DNA from: a virus
IMG/VR virus record: IMGVR_UViG_3300034418_013339
Location: 1-43,206 of that record
Length of the DNA: 43,206 nucleotides
Direction: 5' to 3' (one strand)
A model generated the notes under the pieces. The model was given only the letters and a program-made list of their open reading frames with translations. It was not told the origin of the DNA and did not search any database. The position numbers and the translations under genes were made by a program. Shown here in pieces: positions 6,270 through 13,841 of the stretch; position 1 is the first letter of the stretch, and each line of letters opens with the position of its first letter.

Positions 6270-8047
6270 TGTACAAAAAATGTTATGCTCAACGTCTCAA
6301 AGAAAATACTTATTTAATTCATCTTTGGGAGGATAGTGGTTATAGTAAAATTGAATGGACTAATCAGGCCTATAGTGAGTGCGACGAATCAGAAGCCACT
6401 CATACAGGTTTGAATGGAGAACCTTTAAAAAAAGTTAGAAATTGGAAACCAGATAACCCAAAACTTCATTTTCATGACATGACTCCTTATCAAAAGTTCC
6501 TTATTGAAAAATATGGAATTAATGATGAACCGTCTAAAACTCATCGTGAGCTATTTTTTGACATTGAGACCGAAATGGGAGACGCTCTTACTGAAGATTA
6601 TATTAAGAGCGCTCCTAAAAAGGTCACCTCAATTGCTTGGTATGATAAACAAGTAGATGAATGGGCTATTCTTATTTTAGATGCTAAAAATCAAATTAAT
6701 CATACTAAAGCAAAAAATAAAGAAATTATCCCTTGCCGTACTGAAGAGGAATTATTGCTTAAATTTCTAGAAAAATTTAGAGAAATTGATCCTGATATTG
6801 TAGTAGGATGGAACAGTGATTACTTCGATATTCCTTATTTATATTATAGAATTTGTAATGTATTAGGTGAGGATACTGCTCGTTACTTATCTCCAATTGG
6901 TTTTGTTAGAGAAACTCCATGGTTTAAAGACCAATATGTTCAAATAGCAGGAGTTGAATCACTTGACTACATGCGCCTACATAAAAAATTCAGTTGGGCT
7001 GATGAACCATCATTTAAATTAGATGCTATTGGAGAAAAATACGCAGGGATAAATAAAATTGAGTATGAAGGTAGTTTAGACAGATTATTTGAAACAGATA
7101 TTAACAAATTTATTCAGTATAACTTTCGAGACGTTGAAATTCTAAAAGTATTAGATGAAAAACTAGAATATCTAGCACTTGTAAAAAACCTATCACATAA
7201 AGGTAAACACAATTATAGTGAAGTTTATGCTAATACTAAAACCCAAGATGGAGCCATTTCAGCTTATTTATTGAGTGAAGGACTTGTACCCCCAGCTAAA
7301 GACCGCAACCCACTTTCCAAGAAAAACTATGCTGGGGGTTACTTGTTCTGCCCTAAAGCCGGTATTTACAACTATATGTTTGATGAGGATTTGACCTCAC
7401 TATATCCTTCAATTATTATGACTGTTAACATTGGTAAAGAAACAATGGTTGGTCGTATTATTGATGCTGATGATAGAAATAATCGTTTAGGTTTAAATGA
7501 TTTACTTGCTAGGGATCCTGAAGAAGAACTTATTATTGAAAATGCTAAACGTAAACGTACTAAAATTAAAGTAGGTGGTTTAGTTAATTTGATTAAAGAT
7601 ATGAAAATGGCCGTTTCAGCAAACGGTGTATTCTTTAGAACAGATAAGGAATCAGTTTTATCTACTATTTTGAAAAAATGGTTTGATGAACGTGTTTTAT
7701 ATAAAAACCAAATGAAAAAAGCATATAAATCAGGTGATAAAGAAGCTGGTGCTGGTTTTCATATGAAACAATATACTATGAAGATTTTGTTGAATAGTTT
7801 GTATGGTGCAACTGCTCTTGGTAGTTTCCGTTATGGTAATGTTATTTTATCTGAAGCAATTACTTTGAGTGGTCAGCGTATTATTCAAGAAAGTGCTTTA
7901 GCAGCAAACCGTCACATGAATAAGGTTATTAAAGGAGAAATTAATTTAAAACTAAAAAAAGATGATTTACAACACAAACCAGGTGAAAGGATGACTGTTG
8001 TTGGTACTAGTTTTAGTTTAGGAACCAGTGAATCTTTAGAAAGATAA
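6269..8047 (+). CDS. DNA polymerase family B, N-terminal part (T4 gp43-like)
   Basis: The first part of a split replicative polymerase, 592 aa. Seen: 3'-5' exonuclease motifs LFFDIETEMG (Exo I, Asp98/Glu100), VVGWNSDYFDIPYLYYR (Exo II) and FRDVEILK (Exo III), then polymerase motif A DLTSLYPSIIM and motif B KILLNSLYGA. The ORF ends about 80 residues after motif B, before motif C. I chose the ATG at 6269 (TGATG overlap) over a TTG three bases upstream. The last 40 residues (from about KGEINLKLKK) have no counterpart in T4 gp43 that I recognise and may be what is left of an inserted element. It should act as a complex with the product of 8047-8976. Confidence 0.93.
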   Translation: MYKKCYAQRLKENTYLIHLWEDSGYSKIEWTNQAYSECDESEATHTGLNGEPLKKVRNWKPDNPKLHFHDMTPYQKFLIEKYGINDEPSKTHRELFFDIETEMGDALTEDYIKSAPKKVTSIAWYDKQVDEWAILILDAKNQINHTKAKNKEIIPCRTEEELLLKFLEKFREIDPDIVVGWNSDYFDIPYLYYRICNVLGEDTARYLSPIGFVRETPWFKDQYVQIAGVESLDYMRLHKKFSWADEPSFKLDAIGEKYAGINKIEYEGSLDRLFETDINKFIQYNFRDVEILKVLDEKLEYLALVKNLSHKGKHNYSEVYANTKTQDGAISAYLLSEGLVPPAKDRNPLSKKNYAGGYLFCPKAGIYNYMFDEDLTSLYPSIIMTVNIGKETMVGRIIDADDRNNRLGLNDLLARDPEEELIIENAKRKRTKIKVGGLVNLIKDMKMAVSANGVFFRTDKESVLSTILKKWFDERVLYKNQMKKAYKSGDKEAGAGFHMKQYTMKILLNSLYGATALGSFRYGNVILSEAITLSGQRIIQESALAANRHMNKVIKGEINLKLKKDDLQHKPGERMTVVGTSFSLGTSESLER

Positions 8048-8976
8048 TGAAACATATAGAAGATACTCCTTGGTGGATTTGTGATCCTGAAGATACTAAT
8101 TATGTAGCATATTCTGATACAGACTCTATCTACATTCATGCTGAACCTCTGTTACGTTATTTGTATCCTGATTTTGATCAAATGTCAAGTGAAGATAAAG
8201 ATGATAAATTAGAGGAAATTGCTCTTAAGTATCAAGACATTATTACTGATTCTTACAATGATTTGGCTAAAAATTGCTTTAATGTTCAAGAACATAGACT
8301 TGAAATGAAGACTGAATGTGTTATTCGTTCAGCTTATTTTAGAGCAACAAGACGTTATGCTCAGTGGATCACTAAGCAGGAAGGTATTACAAAAGAATCA
8401 CTTGATGTTAAAGGTCTTGAATTTAAAAAAGCTAATTTTCCACCTGTATTAGGTAATTTCTTTAAACAAGCATTAATTGATGTATTGAAAGGTGCGAAAC
8501 AATCTGAGATTGATGCTCGCGTTAAGGAGTTTAGACAGCAAATATTAGACGGTAGTATACCGCTTACAACATTAGGTAATCCTACATCTGTTAAAACTCT
8601 TAATAAATATATTGATCGTAAGGCAAGGGCAGGTGAAATGTTTTCCGTGATTGCTAAAGGAGCCCCAGCATCAGTTAAATCTACTATTGTGTATAATGAT
8701 TTGCTTAGGTTTTGGAAATTAAGTAATGATCACAGTTATATTGTTCAAGGTGATAAAGTAAAATGGATTTATTTAAAACCTAATCCTTACCAAATCGAAG
8801 CTATTTCATTCCTAGACTTTGACTTGCCAGAAAAAATTCGTTTATTTATTGAAGAATATGCTGATCGTAAAAAAGTGTTTGAATCAATTTTGTTAAATAA
8901 GTTAGAGGGATTTTATAATGATCTTGGATGGACATTAAATTTAAATCCTTATAAAGAAATGTTTTTTAATTTATAA
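8047..8976 (+). CDS. DNA polymerase family B, C-terminal part (motif C and thumb)
   Basis: The second part of the split polymerase, 309 aa, starting in a TAATG overlap with the first. Seen: YVAYSDTDSIYIHAE with the catalytic DTDS (residues 24-27) of motif C, CVIRSAYFRATRRYAQW and KGLEFKKANFPPVLG (the palm-thumb KxY/KG.E-type segments), and a thumb region to the end. There is no nucleotidyltransferase activity without the first part. The junction looks clean: overlapping stop and start with no frameshift needed. The alternative, a sequencing error merging two frames, would not give a perfectly overlapping stop/start. Confidence 0.92.
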   Translation: MKHIEDTPWWICDPEDTNYVAYSDTDSIYIHAEPLLRYLYPDFDQMSSEDKDDKLEEIALKYQDIITDSYNDLAKNCFNVQEHRLEMKTECVIRSAYFRATRRYAQWITKQEGITKESLDVKGLEFKKANFPPVLGNFFKQALIDVLKGAKQSEIDARVKEFRQQILDGSIPLTTLGNPTSVKTLNKYIDRKARAGEMFSVIAKGAPASVKSTIVYNDLLRFWKLSNDHSYIVQGDKVKWIYLKPNPYQIEAISFLDFDLPEKIRLFIEEYADRKKVFESILLNKLEGFYNDLGWTLNLNPYKEMFFNL

Positions 8977-8977
8977 T

Positions 8978-10606
8978 ATGGCTAAAGTATACGGATTATT
9001 TTTTGGAGCACATGGTTTTTCTACTTCTTTAATTGTAGATGGAAAAATTGAATATGCTGTAGAAGATGAAAGAATTGCCCGAGTAAAATCTGGTTGGAGA
9101 TGGTGGAAACCTCCCTATGATTCTATCAGAGAAATAGAAAAAGCTAGTGGTATTACTCTTGAAGATGCTGATAAAATTATTATAGCAGACCCTACAATGC
9201 ATTATTGTATTCTTCAATTTAACAATGATGAAGTAAATGAAGAATATGCTGCTGATTTAAGAAATCGTTTAATAAAACTTAAATCAAAAGTTAGTTGGAT
9301 GAATCATCATGAAGCCCATGCTTACAGTACTTATTATCTTTCAGGATTTAAAGATAAAACATTAGTGCTTACCTCAGATGGGGGATCTTATGAAGGAGAA
9401 TATGGTACTATAAGTTTAGCAGAAGATGGAGTTATGAAAAAAATTCATTCTATTCCTATTGCAACAGGAGCTTCTATAGCTAATATGTGGTTTTATGCTT
9501 GTACTTATTATGGTTGGAGAGGTACTAAAGACGAAGGTAAAATCATGGGGATGGCTGGGCATGGAAAATATAATGAATATTTGTATAATGCTATAAGTCA
9601 ATGTGTTAATTATAAAGGTAATTTAGAATTTTACCCTGGGGAAAATGGTCCTACTACAGATTTTATTTATAGGCATTTAGAAAAAGAAGGATGGTTTGAA
9701 GGACAAAAAAATAGACAAGATTTTGCTTATAATCTTCAAAAGTATACTGAAGATATTTTTATGAAGTACCTAACAGATGTTGCTAAAAAATATCCTCAAT
9801 ACCGAAGTTTAGCTTTAGCAGGTGGGGTTTTTGCTAATGTAAAACTAAACCAAATAATTAATGAATCAGGTTTATACGATAGAGTGTTTATTACTCCCGC
9901 TATGAGTGATGAAGGTTTAAGTTTAGGAGCTGCTATTAAAGGTTCAATAGATATAGGTGATTGGGATGGAGTTAAACAATTAGAAACTTCGTTTTTAGGA
10001 TTAGAGTATTCCCAAGAAGAAATTGATCAACAGGCCTCTAGATTATCTGTAACATCATCACCATTAGATTATAAAGAAGTAGGTAAACTAATTCATGAAG
10101 GTAATATTATTGCTTTATTTAATGGTAAATTTGAATTTGGTCCTAGAGCATTAGGTGCTCGTTCAGTAATGGTAAGACCTACAGATGCTGAAACCCATGA
10201 AGTGCTTAATACAAGATTAGAACGACATGAAATTATGCCATTTGCTCCCTTTATAATGAGTGAATATGCTGATGTTGTATTTGATGTTCCTCAATCTCAA
10301 CATACTGCTGAATTTATGACTATGTGTTATACAGTTCGTTCTGAATGGGCAGATAAAATCCCAGCAGTAATCCACCGAGTAGATAATACAGGGCGCCCTC
10401 AAATTGTATACAAACATAAAAACCCTGTATTTTGGAATATATTAAATGAGTATCATAAACTTTCAGGTATCCCTGTTATGCTTAATACTTCATTTAATGG
10501 ACACGGAGAACCTATTGTAAATACTCCTGAACAAGCATTTGCTCACCTTACAAAAGGTACAATTGATTATTTGATAGCTGGAAATAAAATTTATAAAAAA
10601 GTATAA
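8978..10606 (+). CDS. NodU/TobZ/CmcH-family O-carbamoyltransferase
   Basis: Transfers a carbamoyl group from carbamoyl phosphate, through a carbamoyl-adenylate, to a hydroxyl group (on sugars or antibiotics in the known family members). Seen in the 542 aa: N-terminal GAHGFSTSLIVDGKIEYAVEDERIARVKSG, the metal motif MNHHEAHA, TSDGGSYEGE, ALAGGVFANVKLN, and the C-terminal Sua5-like half with GKFEFGPRALGARS and PVMLNTSFNGHGEPI. Full length. Placed directly after the polymerase and before the clamp. The acceptor is unknown: a modified DNA base, a nucleotide or a phage or host glycan are all possible. Confidence 0.93.
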   Translation: MAKVYGLFFGAHGFSTSLIVDGKIEYAVEDERIARVKSGWRWWKPPYDSIREIEKASGITLEDADKIIIADPTMHYCILQFNNDEVNEEYAADLRNRLIKLKSKVSWMNHHEAHAYSTYYLSGFKDKTLVLTSDGGSYEGEYGTISLAEDGVMKKIHSIPIATGASIANMWFYACTYYGWRGTKDEGKIMGMAGHGKYNEYLYNAISQCVNYKGNLEFYPGENGPTTDFIYRHLEKEGWFEGQKNRQDFAYNLQKYTEDIFMKYLTDVAKKYPQYRSLALAGGVFANVKLNQIINESGLYDRVFITPAMSDEGLSLGAAIKGSIDIGDWDGVKQLETSFLGLEYSQEEIDQQASRLSVTSSPLDYKEVGKLIHEGNIIALFNGKFEFGPRALGARSVMVRPTDAETHEVLNTRLERHEIMPFAPFIMSEYADVVFDVPQSQHTAEFMTMCYTVRSEWADKIPAVIHRVDNTGRPQIVYKHKNPVFWNILNEYHKLSGIPVMLNTSFNGHGEPIVNTPEQAFAHLTKGTIDYLIAGNKIYKKV

Positions 10607-11277
10607 TGAGTATTTTAGTAGAATATAATAAAAGAGGTTTAGGACCTATAGTTCATAACCAAATTGAAGAAGATTTATTAATTTTTTATAACCATATAGT
10701 AAATGGTAAAAAATATGTAGCTTATACTCTTGATTTACAAGGAGGTTGGTATAGACAAGCTAATCGTCAGTGGTTTTGTAATTGGAATATTGAAGCTTTT
10801 AAATGGAATAAAGGTAAATTAATAAAAGTTGCTGAGGATAATTTTCATCCTTACAAGAAACGAATTCATTTCCATTTAGATGAAGAAGCAACTATTGAAG
10901 AGCATAAACAGTATATTTTAGCATGTATTGAATTTATTACGTTGTGGGAAATTGACAGTTATACTATTGAAACTTATTATGCTGATCAATTAAAATCTGA
11001 ATTCCCAACGTTATTCCTTAGTGAATTTATTTTAGATGATAATTGCTATGCTAATTATGTAATAAAAAGAACTCCTAGTGCTTATAGTAGTTATGAAAAT
11101 TTTGGAGTCCCATCATTAAAAGAAGAATTTTTATATTTTAATTTTGACCACCCATGTAACCCAGATAATCAAACTTCTTACGAATTTGCTAAAAGTATTT
11201 TATTTGGTCCTGATTATGAAAATTTATTATCTTTCTTTCCTTATGAGTGGACTCTTAAAGAACCCATTGTATATTAA
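10606..11277 (+). CDS. Conserved-looking phage protein of unknown function
   Basis: A 223-aa soluble protein rich in aromatic residues (WYRQANRQWFCNWNIEAFKW at about 43-62). No signal peptide, membrane segment or known motif is seen. It starts in a TAATG overlap with the carbamoyltransferase, which suggests coupled expression. The probable clamp promoter overlaps its 3' end. Confidence 0.6.
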   Translation: MSILVEYNKRGLGPIVHNQIEEDLLIFYNHIVNGKKYVAYTLDLQGGWYRQANRQWFCNWNIEAFKWNKGKLIKVAEDNFHPYKKRIHFHLDEEATIEEHKQYILACIEFITLWEIDSYTIETYYADQLKSEFPTLFLSEFILDDNCYANYVIKRTPSAYSSYENFGVPSLKEEFLYFNFDHPCNPDNQTSYEFAKSILFGPDYENLLSFFPYEWTLKEPIVY

Positions 11278-11278
11278 T
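11246..11278 (+). promoter_or_regulatory. Probable promoter of the sliding-clamp gene
   Basis: AGTGG, a 19-nt spacer, then TATATTAAT, 14 nt before the clamp ATG with its AATATTAAGTT leader. Spacing is exactly that of the TTTGG-N19-TATATT family, but the upstream box is imperfect. Confidence 0.45.
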
Positions 11279-11292
11279 ACAAATATTAAGTT

Positions 11293-12027
11293 ATGATAAA
11301 TAAACTCACTCTACAATCAGTTATTAATAAATACTATTTAGGACTTAATGAGTCTGTAAAATGGTCTATTGCTAATAATAATCTTGAAATTAGCTTTATG
11401 ACTCCTACCAAAGATGTTATTGGTAATGTTATTTGTGAAGGTTTTGAATTAGAAAATGCTAGCTTAGCAATTTATGATACTAAAAAATTACAAAGTCTTA
11501 TTTCAATTTGTAATGGAGATTTGCTTCTTGAACTAGAAAAAACCAATAAAGTATTTACCAAATTGAAAATTTCAGATATGAATTTCAATTTAAATTATGC
11601 TTTATCAGATCCATTGCTTATTGATAAAGTAGGTACTGTAAATGTTCCTGATTGGGTTGTTGAATTAGATCTAACACCTGAAGATATTGAAAATATTATT
11701 AAAGCTAAAAGTGCATTAGCACAAATTGATAATATGTTAGTTACTACAACCCAAGATTTAGATGGAAACGATGTTGTAGAATTTATATTTGGTGATGAAT
11801 CCGGACACAATAATAAAATTACCTATCAAATTGTAGGTAATATTAAGGAACAAAATATGAAACTACCCTTCAATTCAGATATGTTAAAAACAATCCTTCA
11901 AGCAAATAAAGATATGGATGGTGGTAAATTATATTTGAGTACAATGGGACTTATGAGATTAGAATTTTCAAATAATGGAATTTCTAGTGAATATTTTATG
12001 GTAAGACGAGCAGAAACTGAATTTTAA
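11293..12027 (+). CDS. DNA polymerase sliding clamp (T4 gp45-like)
   Basis: A 244-aa homotrimeric processivity ring that binds the polymerase and, in T4, also activates late transcription. Length is close to T4 gp45 (228 aa). Recognised by the overall pattern: N-terminal LTLQSVINKYYLGLNESVKW, a central VDLTPEDI-like segment reading VVELDLTPEDIENIIKAKSA, and the C-terminal NGISSEYFMVRRAETEF. It has no sharp catalytic motif, so the call rests on family resemblance and on gp43, gp44 and gp62 being nearby. Confidence 0.8.
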   Translation: MINKLTLQSVINKYYLGLNESVKWSIANNNLEISFMTPTKDVIGNVICEGFELENASLAIYDTKKLQSLISICNGDLLLELEKTNKVFTKLKISDMNFNLNYALSDPLLIDKVGTVNVPDWVVELDLTPEDIENIIKAKSALAQIDNMLVTTTQDLDGNDVVEFIFGDESGHNNKITYQIVGNIKEQNMKLPFNSDMLKTILQANKDMDGGKLYLSTMGLMRLEFSNNGISSEYFMVRRAETEF

Positions 12028-12039
12028 GTTTAAAAAAAT

Positions 12040-12666
12040 ATGGAAAATTTTTTATTACATAATATTCCTTTTAAATTACATACTAATGATCTTATTTCTA
12101 ATGATATAAGCCAAAGTAGGGATTTTTATGAAGTTGAAATTTTTAAATTATTTCAACCTTTTATACCAACAGAAGGTGTAATTTTAGATATTGGGGCTAA
12201 TATAGGTAACCATTCGGTAATGTTTGCCTTAAATTATCCTAATTCTAAAATATATGCTTTTGAACCTGCTATGATTAATTTTGAATTATTGGATTTTAAT
12301 ACTAAAACATTGCCTAATATTGAAATATTTAAAATAGCTTTAGGTAGTAATAATGGCCTAGTTAGTATGAATTGTGAGAATATAACTAATAAAGGTAGTT
12401 TTGTTATAGATAGTACTGGGGAAAAAGTACCATCAATGAAAGTAGATACCCTTAATTTTTCTTCAATTTCATTTTTAAAAATAGATGTAGAAGGACATGA
12501 ATATTCTGTAATAGAAGGAGCCGCAGAAACAATAACTACCCAAAAACCAGTTATTTGGATTGAAGATTTTTCTTATGACACTGTTAATTATTTAATCAAT
12601 AATTTTAATTATAAAATAAGAGCTAAAGGACCTTATAATAATTTTTTACTAGTTTCTAAAAATTAA
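12040..12666 (+). CDS. FkbM-family methyltransferase
   Basis: A class I SAM-dependent O-methyltransferase of 208 aa. Seen: motif I VILDIGANIGNHSVMFA (about 47-63), YAFEPAMINFELL (the acidic residue contacting the SAM ribose) and FLKIDVEGHEYSVIEGA, the FkbM hallmark. Family members methylate sugars and other hydroxyls, so a glycan substrate fits with the downstream glycan island. It lies 12 nt after the clamp gene. The downstream 92 nt hold the hsp20 leader. Confidence 0.85.
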   Translation: MENFLLHNIPFKLHTNDLISNDISQSRDFYEVEIFKLFQPFIPTEGVILDIGANIGNHSVMFALNYPNSKIYAFEPAMINFELLDFNTKTLPNIEIFKIALGSNNGLVSMNCENITNKGSFVIDSTGEKVPSMKVDTLNFSSISFLKIDVEGHEYSVIEGAAETITTQKPVIWIEDFSYDTVNYLINNFNYKIRAKGPYNNFLLVSKN

Positions 12667-12672
12667 TATATG

Positions 12673-12758
12673 TATATTCGACAAAACCGATAACTTTAGG
12701 GAGCTGAGTTTTGTTAAGTTTAACCCGCTGATCTTCGGACAGCACAAATTTTAATGAT
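12673..12758 (+). promoter_or_regulatory. hsp20 promoter box and structured 5' leader
   Basis: TATATTCGA at 12673-12681 matches the -7 box of the promoter family, but no TTTGG lies 19 nt upstream. The 77 nt that follow precede the hsp20 ATG with no ORF and contain one arm of a long inverted repeat (12681-12704) and a hairpin (12727-12743): GCTG, bulged A, TC, loop TTCG, GA, CAGC, i.e. an extra-stable C(UUCG)G tetraloop. An RNA regulatory role, for example in heat-dependent translation, is conceivable but unproven. Confidence 0.45.
12681..12704 (+). repeat. Inverted repeat flanking hsp20, left arm
   Basis: ACAAAACC, then GAT, then AACTTTAGGGAGC. Apart from the 3-nt GAT, all 21 bases are the reverse complement of 13198-13218, which lies just after hsp20. 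About 490 nt separate the arms. Confidence 0.8.
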
Positions 12759-13190
12759 ATGAGTACATTATTTTTCGAGAGACAACTCTCACCATTTGAT
12801 CTATTATTTAAAGACTTTTTTAAGTCTGAGTTGGATTTCCAACCGGCTATTGAAGCCAAATTTTCCCACCCAGTAGATATTTTTGAGAACAAGCATGGGC
12901 TTCATTTTGATATTGCCTGTACTGGTCTTTCTAAATCCGATATTGAAATTAATATCGAAGGAGATGTTCTTAGAATTTCCTACAATAAACCCAAAGATGA
13001 AGCTTGTTGTGAAACTAATGAGTGTAATTATATTCACAGAGGAATTGCTAAGCGTTCATTTAATTTAGGTTATAAAATTGCTCCTAAATTTGACCTCTCC
13101 AAAACAGAGGCAATGATGGAAAACGGATTGCTAGGAATTAGAATTCCATTTGCTGAAGAAGCTAAACCAAAAGCAATTAAAATTAAGTAA
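12759..13190 (+). CDS. hsp20: Small heat-shock protein Hsp20
   Basis: An ATP-independent holdase chaperone of 143 aa. Seen: an alpha-crystallin domain at about 38-135, starting HPVDIFENKHGLHFDIACTG, with VLRISYNK, YIHRGIAKRSFNLGY and the ENGLLGIRIPF strand, and a C-terminal AIKIK that resembles the I-x-I/V anchoring motif. T4-like phages of cyanobacteria and others commonly carry Hsp20. It is bounded by the inverted-repeat arms and is followed by its own neighbour promoter, so it is likely a single-gene unit upstream of the groES-groEL group. Confidence 0.9.
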   Translation: MSTLFFERQLSPFDLLFKDFFKSELDFQPAIEAKFSHPVDIFENKHGLHFDIACTGLSKSDIEINIEGDVLRISYNKPKDEACCETNECNYIHRGIAKRSFNLGYKIAPKFDLSKTEAMMENGLLGIRIPFAEEAKPKAIKIK

Positions 13191-13197
13191 ATAAATC

Positions 13198-13218
13198 GCT
13201 CCCTAAAGTTGGTTTTGT
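13198..13218 (+). repeat. Inverted repeat flanking hsp20, right arm
   Basis: GCTCCCTAAAGTT followed by GGTTTTGT, the reverse complement of 12681-12704 except for a 3-nt difference. It overlaps the upstream box of the next promoter. In the RNA the two arms could pair the 5' and 3' ends of the hsp20 message. Confidence 0.8.
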
Positions 13219-13240
13219 TAAAAAAAATTCGTATATTCAC
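13208..13240 (+). promoter_or_regulatory. Promoter of the groES-groEL group
   Basis: GTTGG (13208-13212), a 19-nt spacer TTTTGTTAAAAAAAATTCG, then TATATTCAC (13232-13240). The ATG at 13256 follows with the AATTAAGTTAT leader. It shares spacer bases with the promoter at 37818 (TTTTGT, an A tract and TTCG). Confidence 0.75.
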
Positions 13241-13255
13241 GTAAAATTAAGTTAT

Positions 13256-13549
13256 ATGACAATTATTAAAGATCCGGCACTAGAGCCATTCCACATTTCT
13301 AGAGATCAACACTGCTACACTGTAGTAGAGACTATTACTCCTGAAGCTAAAAACTTAGAAAAAGGTAGTGAGGGTAAAGTTTATGAAAAACCCTTAGGTC
13401 ACTTTGGGAATTTAGAAGCTGCTCTAAAAAAAATCGTAAAAGCAAAAGTTGAACTCAAAGAAGAATATAATTCAATTTTAGAATATATTAGAGAATACAA
13501 TCAACAAAAAGAAACAATTAATAAATTATTTAATCAAGTAAACTTATGA
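13256..13549 (+). CDS. Phage protein of unknown function upstream of groES
   Basis: A 97-aa protein starting MTIIKDPALEPFHISRDQHC, with YTVVETITPEAKN, VYEKPLGHFGNLEAALKKI and a charged helical C-terminal half. It looks like a family of small phage proteins whose function is not known to me. First gene behind the 13208 promoter, with an ATGA overlap to groES, so it is co-expressed with the chaperonin. Confidence 0.6.
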   Translation: MTIIKDPALEPFHISRDQHCYTVVETITPEAKNLEKGSEGKVYEKPLGHFGNLEAALKKIVKAKVELKEEYNSILEYIREYNQQKETINKLFNQVNL

Positions 13550-13839
13550 GTTTAGAAGCACTATTTGATGCGGTTATTGTACGACCGATTGAAGAAGAAG
13601 AAACAATGTATGGAAACATTGTTATCCCAGATTTAGGAAAAGACCGAAATGAAAAAGGTACAGTTGTAGCTGTTGGTTCTGGTAAACCTACAGTAACCGG
13701 AAATTTTATCCCTACAGTAGTCCAAGTAGGTGATGTAGTTATTCTCCCAACAATGGGTTTTACTAAATTGGAATATGATGGTGAAGAATACTTTGTTGGA
13801 CCTGAAAACCAAATTTTAGCACGAATTAAACCTGAATAA
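13546..13839 (+). CDS. groES: Co-chaperonin GroES
   Basis: The 10-kDa lid of the GroEL chamber, 97 aa. Seen: FDAVIVRPIEEEE at the N terminus, the mobile loop ETMYGNIVIPDL (about 19-30), EKGTVVAVGSG, VGDVVILPTMGFTKLEYDGE and the C-terminal QILARIKPE. This is a true GroES rather than the unrelated T4 gp31. ATGA overlap upstream; groEL starts 2 nt downstream, so the pair forms an operon. Confidence 0.95.
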   Translation: MSLEALFDAVIVRPIEEEETMYGNIVIPDLGKDRNEKGTVVAVGSGKPTVTGNFIPTVVQVGDVVILPTMGFTKLEYDGEEYFVGPENQILARIKPE

Positions 13840-13841
13840 TT

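Noticed and set aside
7289-7338. CCCCCAGC and GCTGGGGG, an 8-bp inverted repeat with a 34-nt loop in the polymerase gene
   Set aside because: The loop is long and both arms encode conserved residues (VPPA and AGGY), so protein constraint and chance suffice.
6269-8976. A frameshift or sequencing error splitting the polymerase
   Set aside because: The stop and the next start overlap cleanly (TAATG) as at most gene junctions in this genome, and the two parts have no overlapping or missing conserved motif.
10390-10399. Perfect 10-bp palindrome AGGGCGCCCT in the carbamoyltransferase gene
   Set aside because: Single occurrence within coding sequence with no associated feature.
12667-12758. A tRNA or small ORF in the gap before hsp20
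   Set aside because: No cloverleaf can be folded and no open frame of useful length exists. The segment is better explained as a structured leader.
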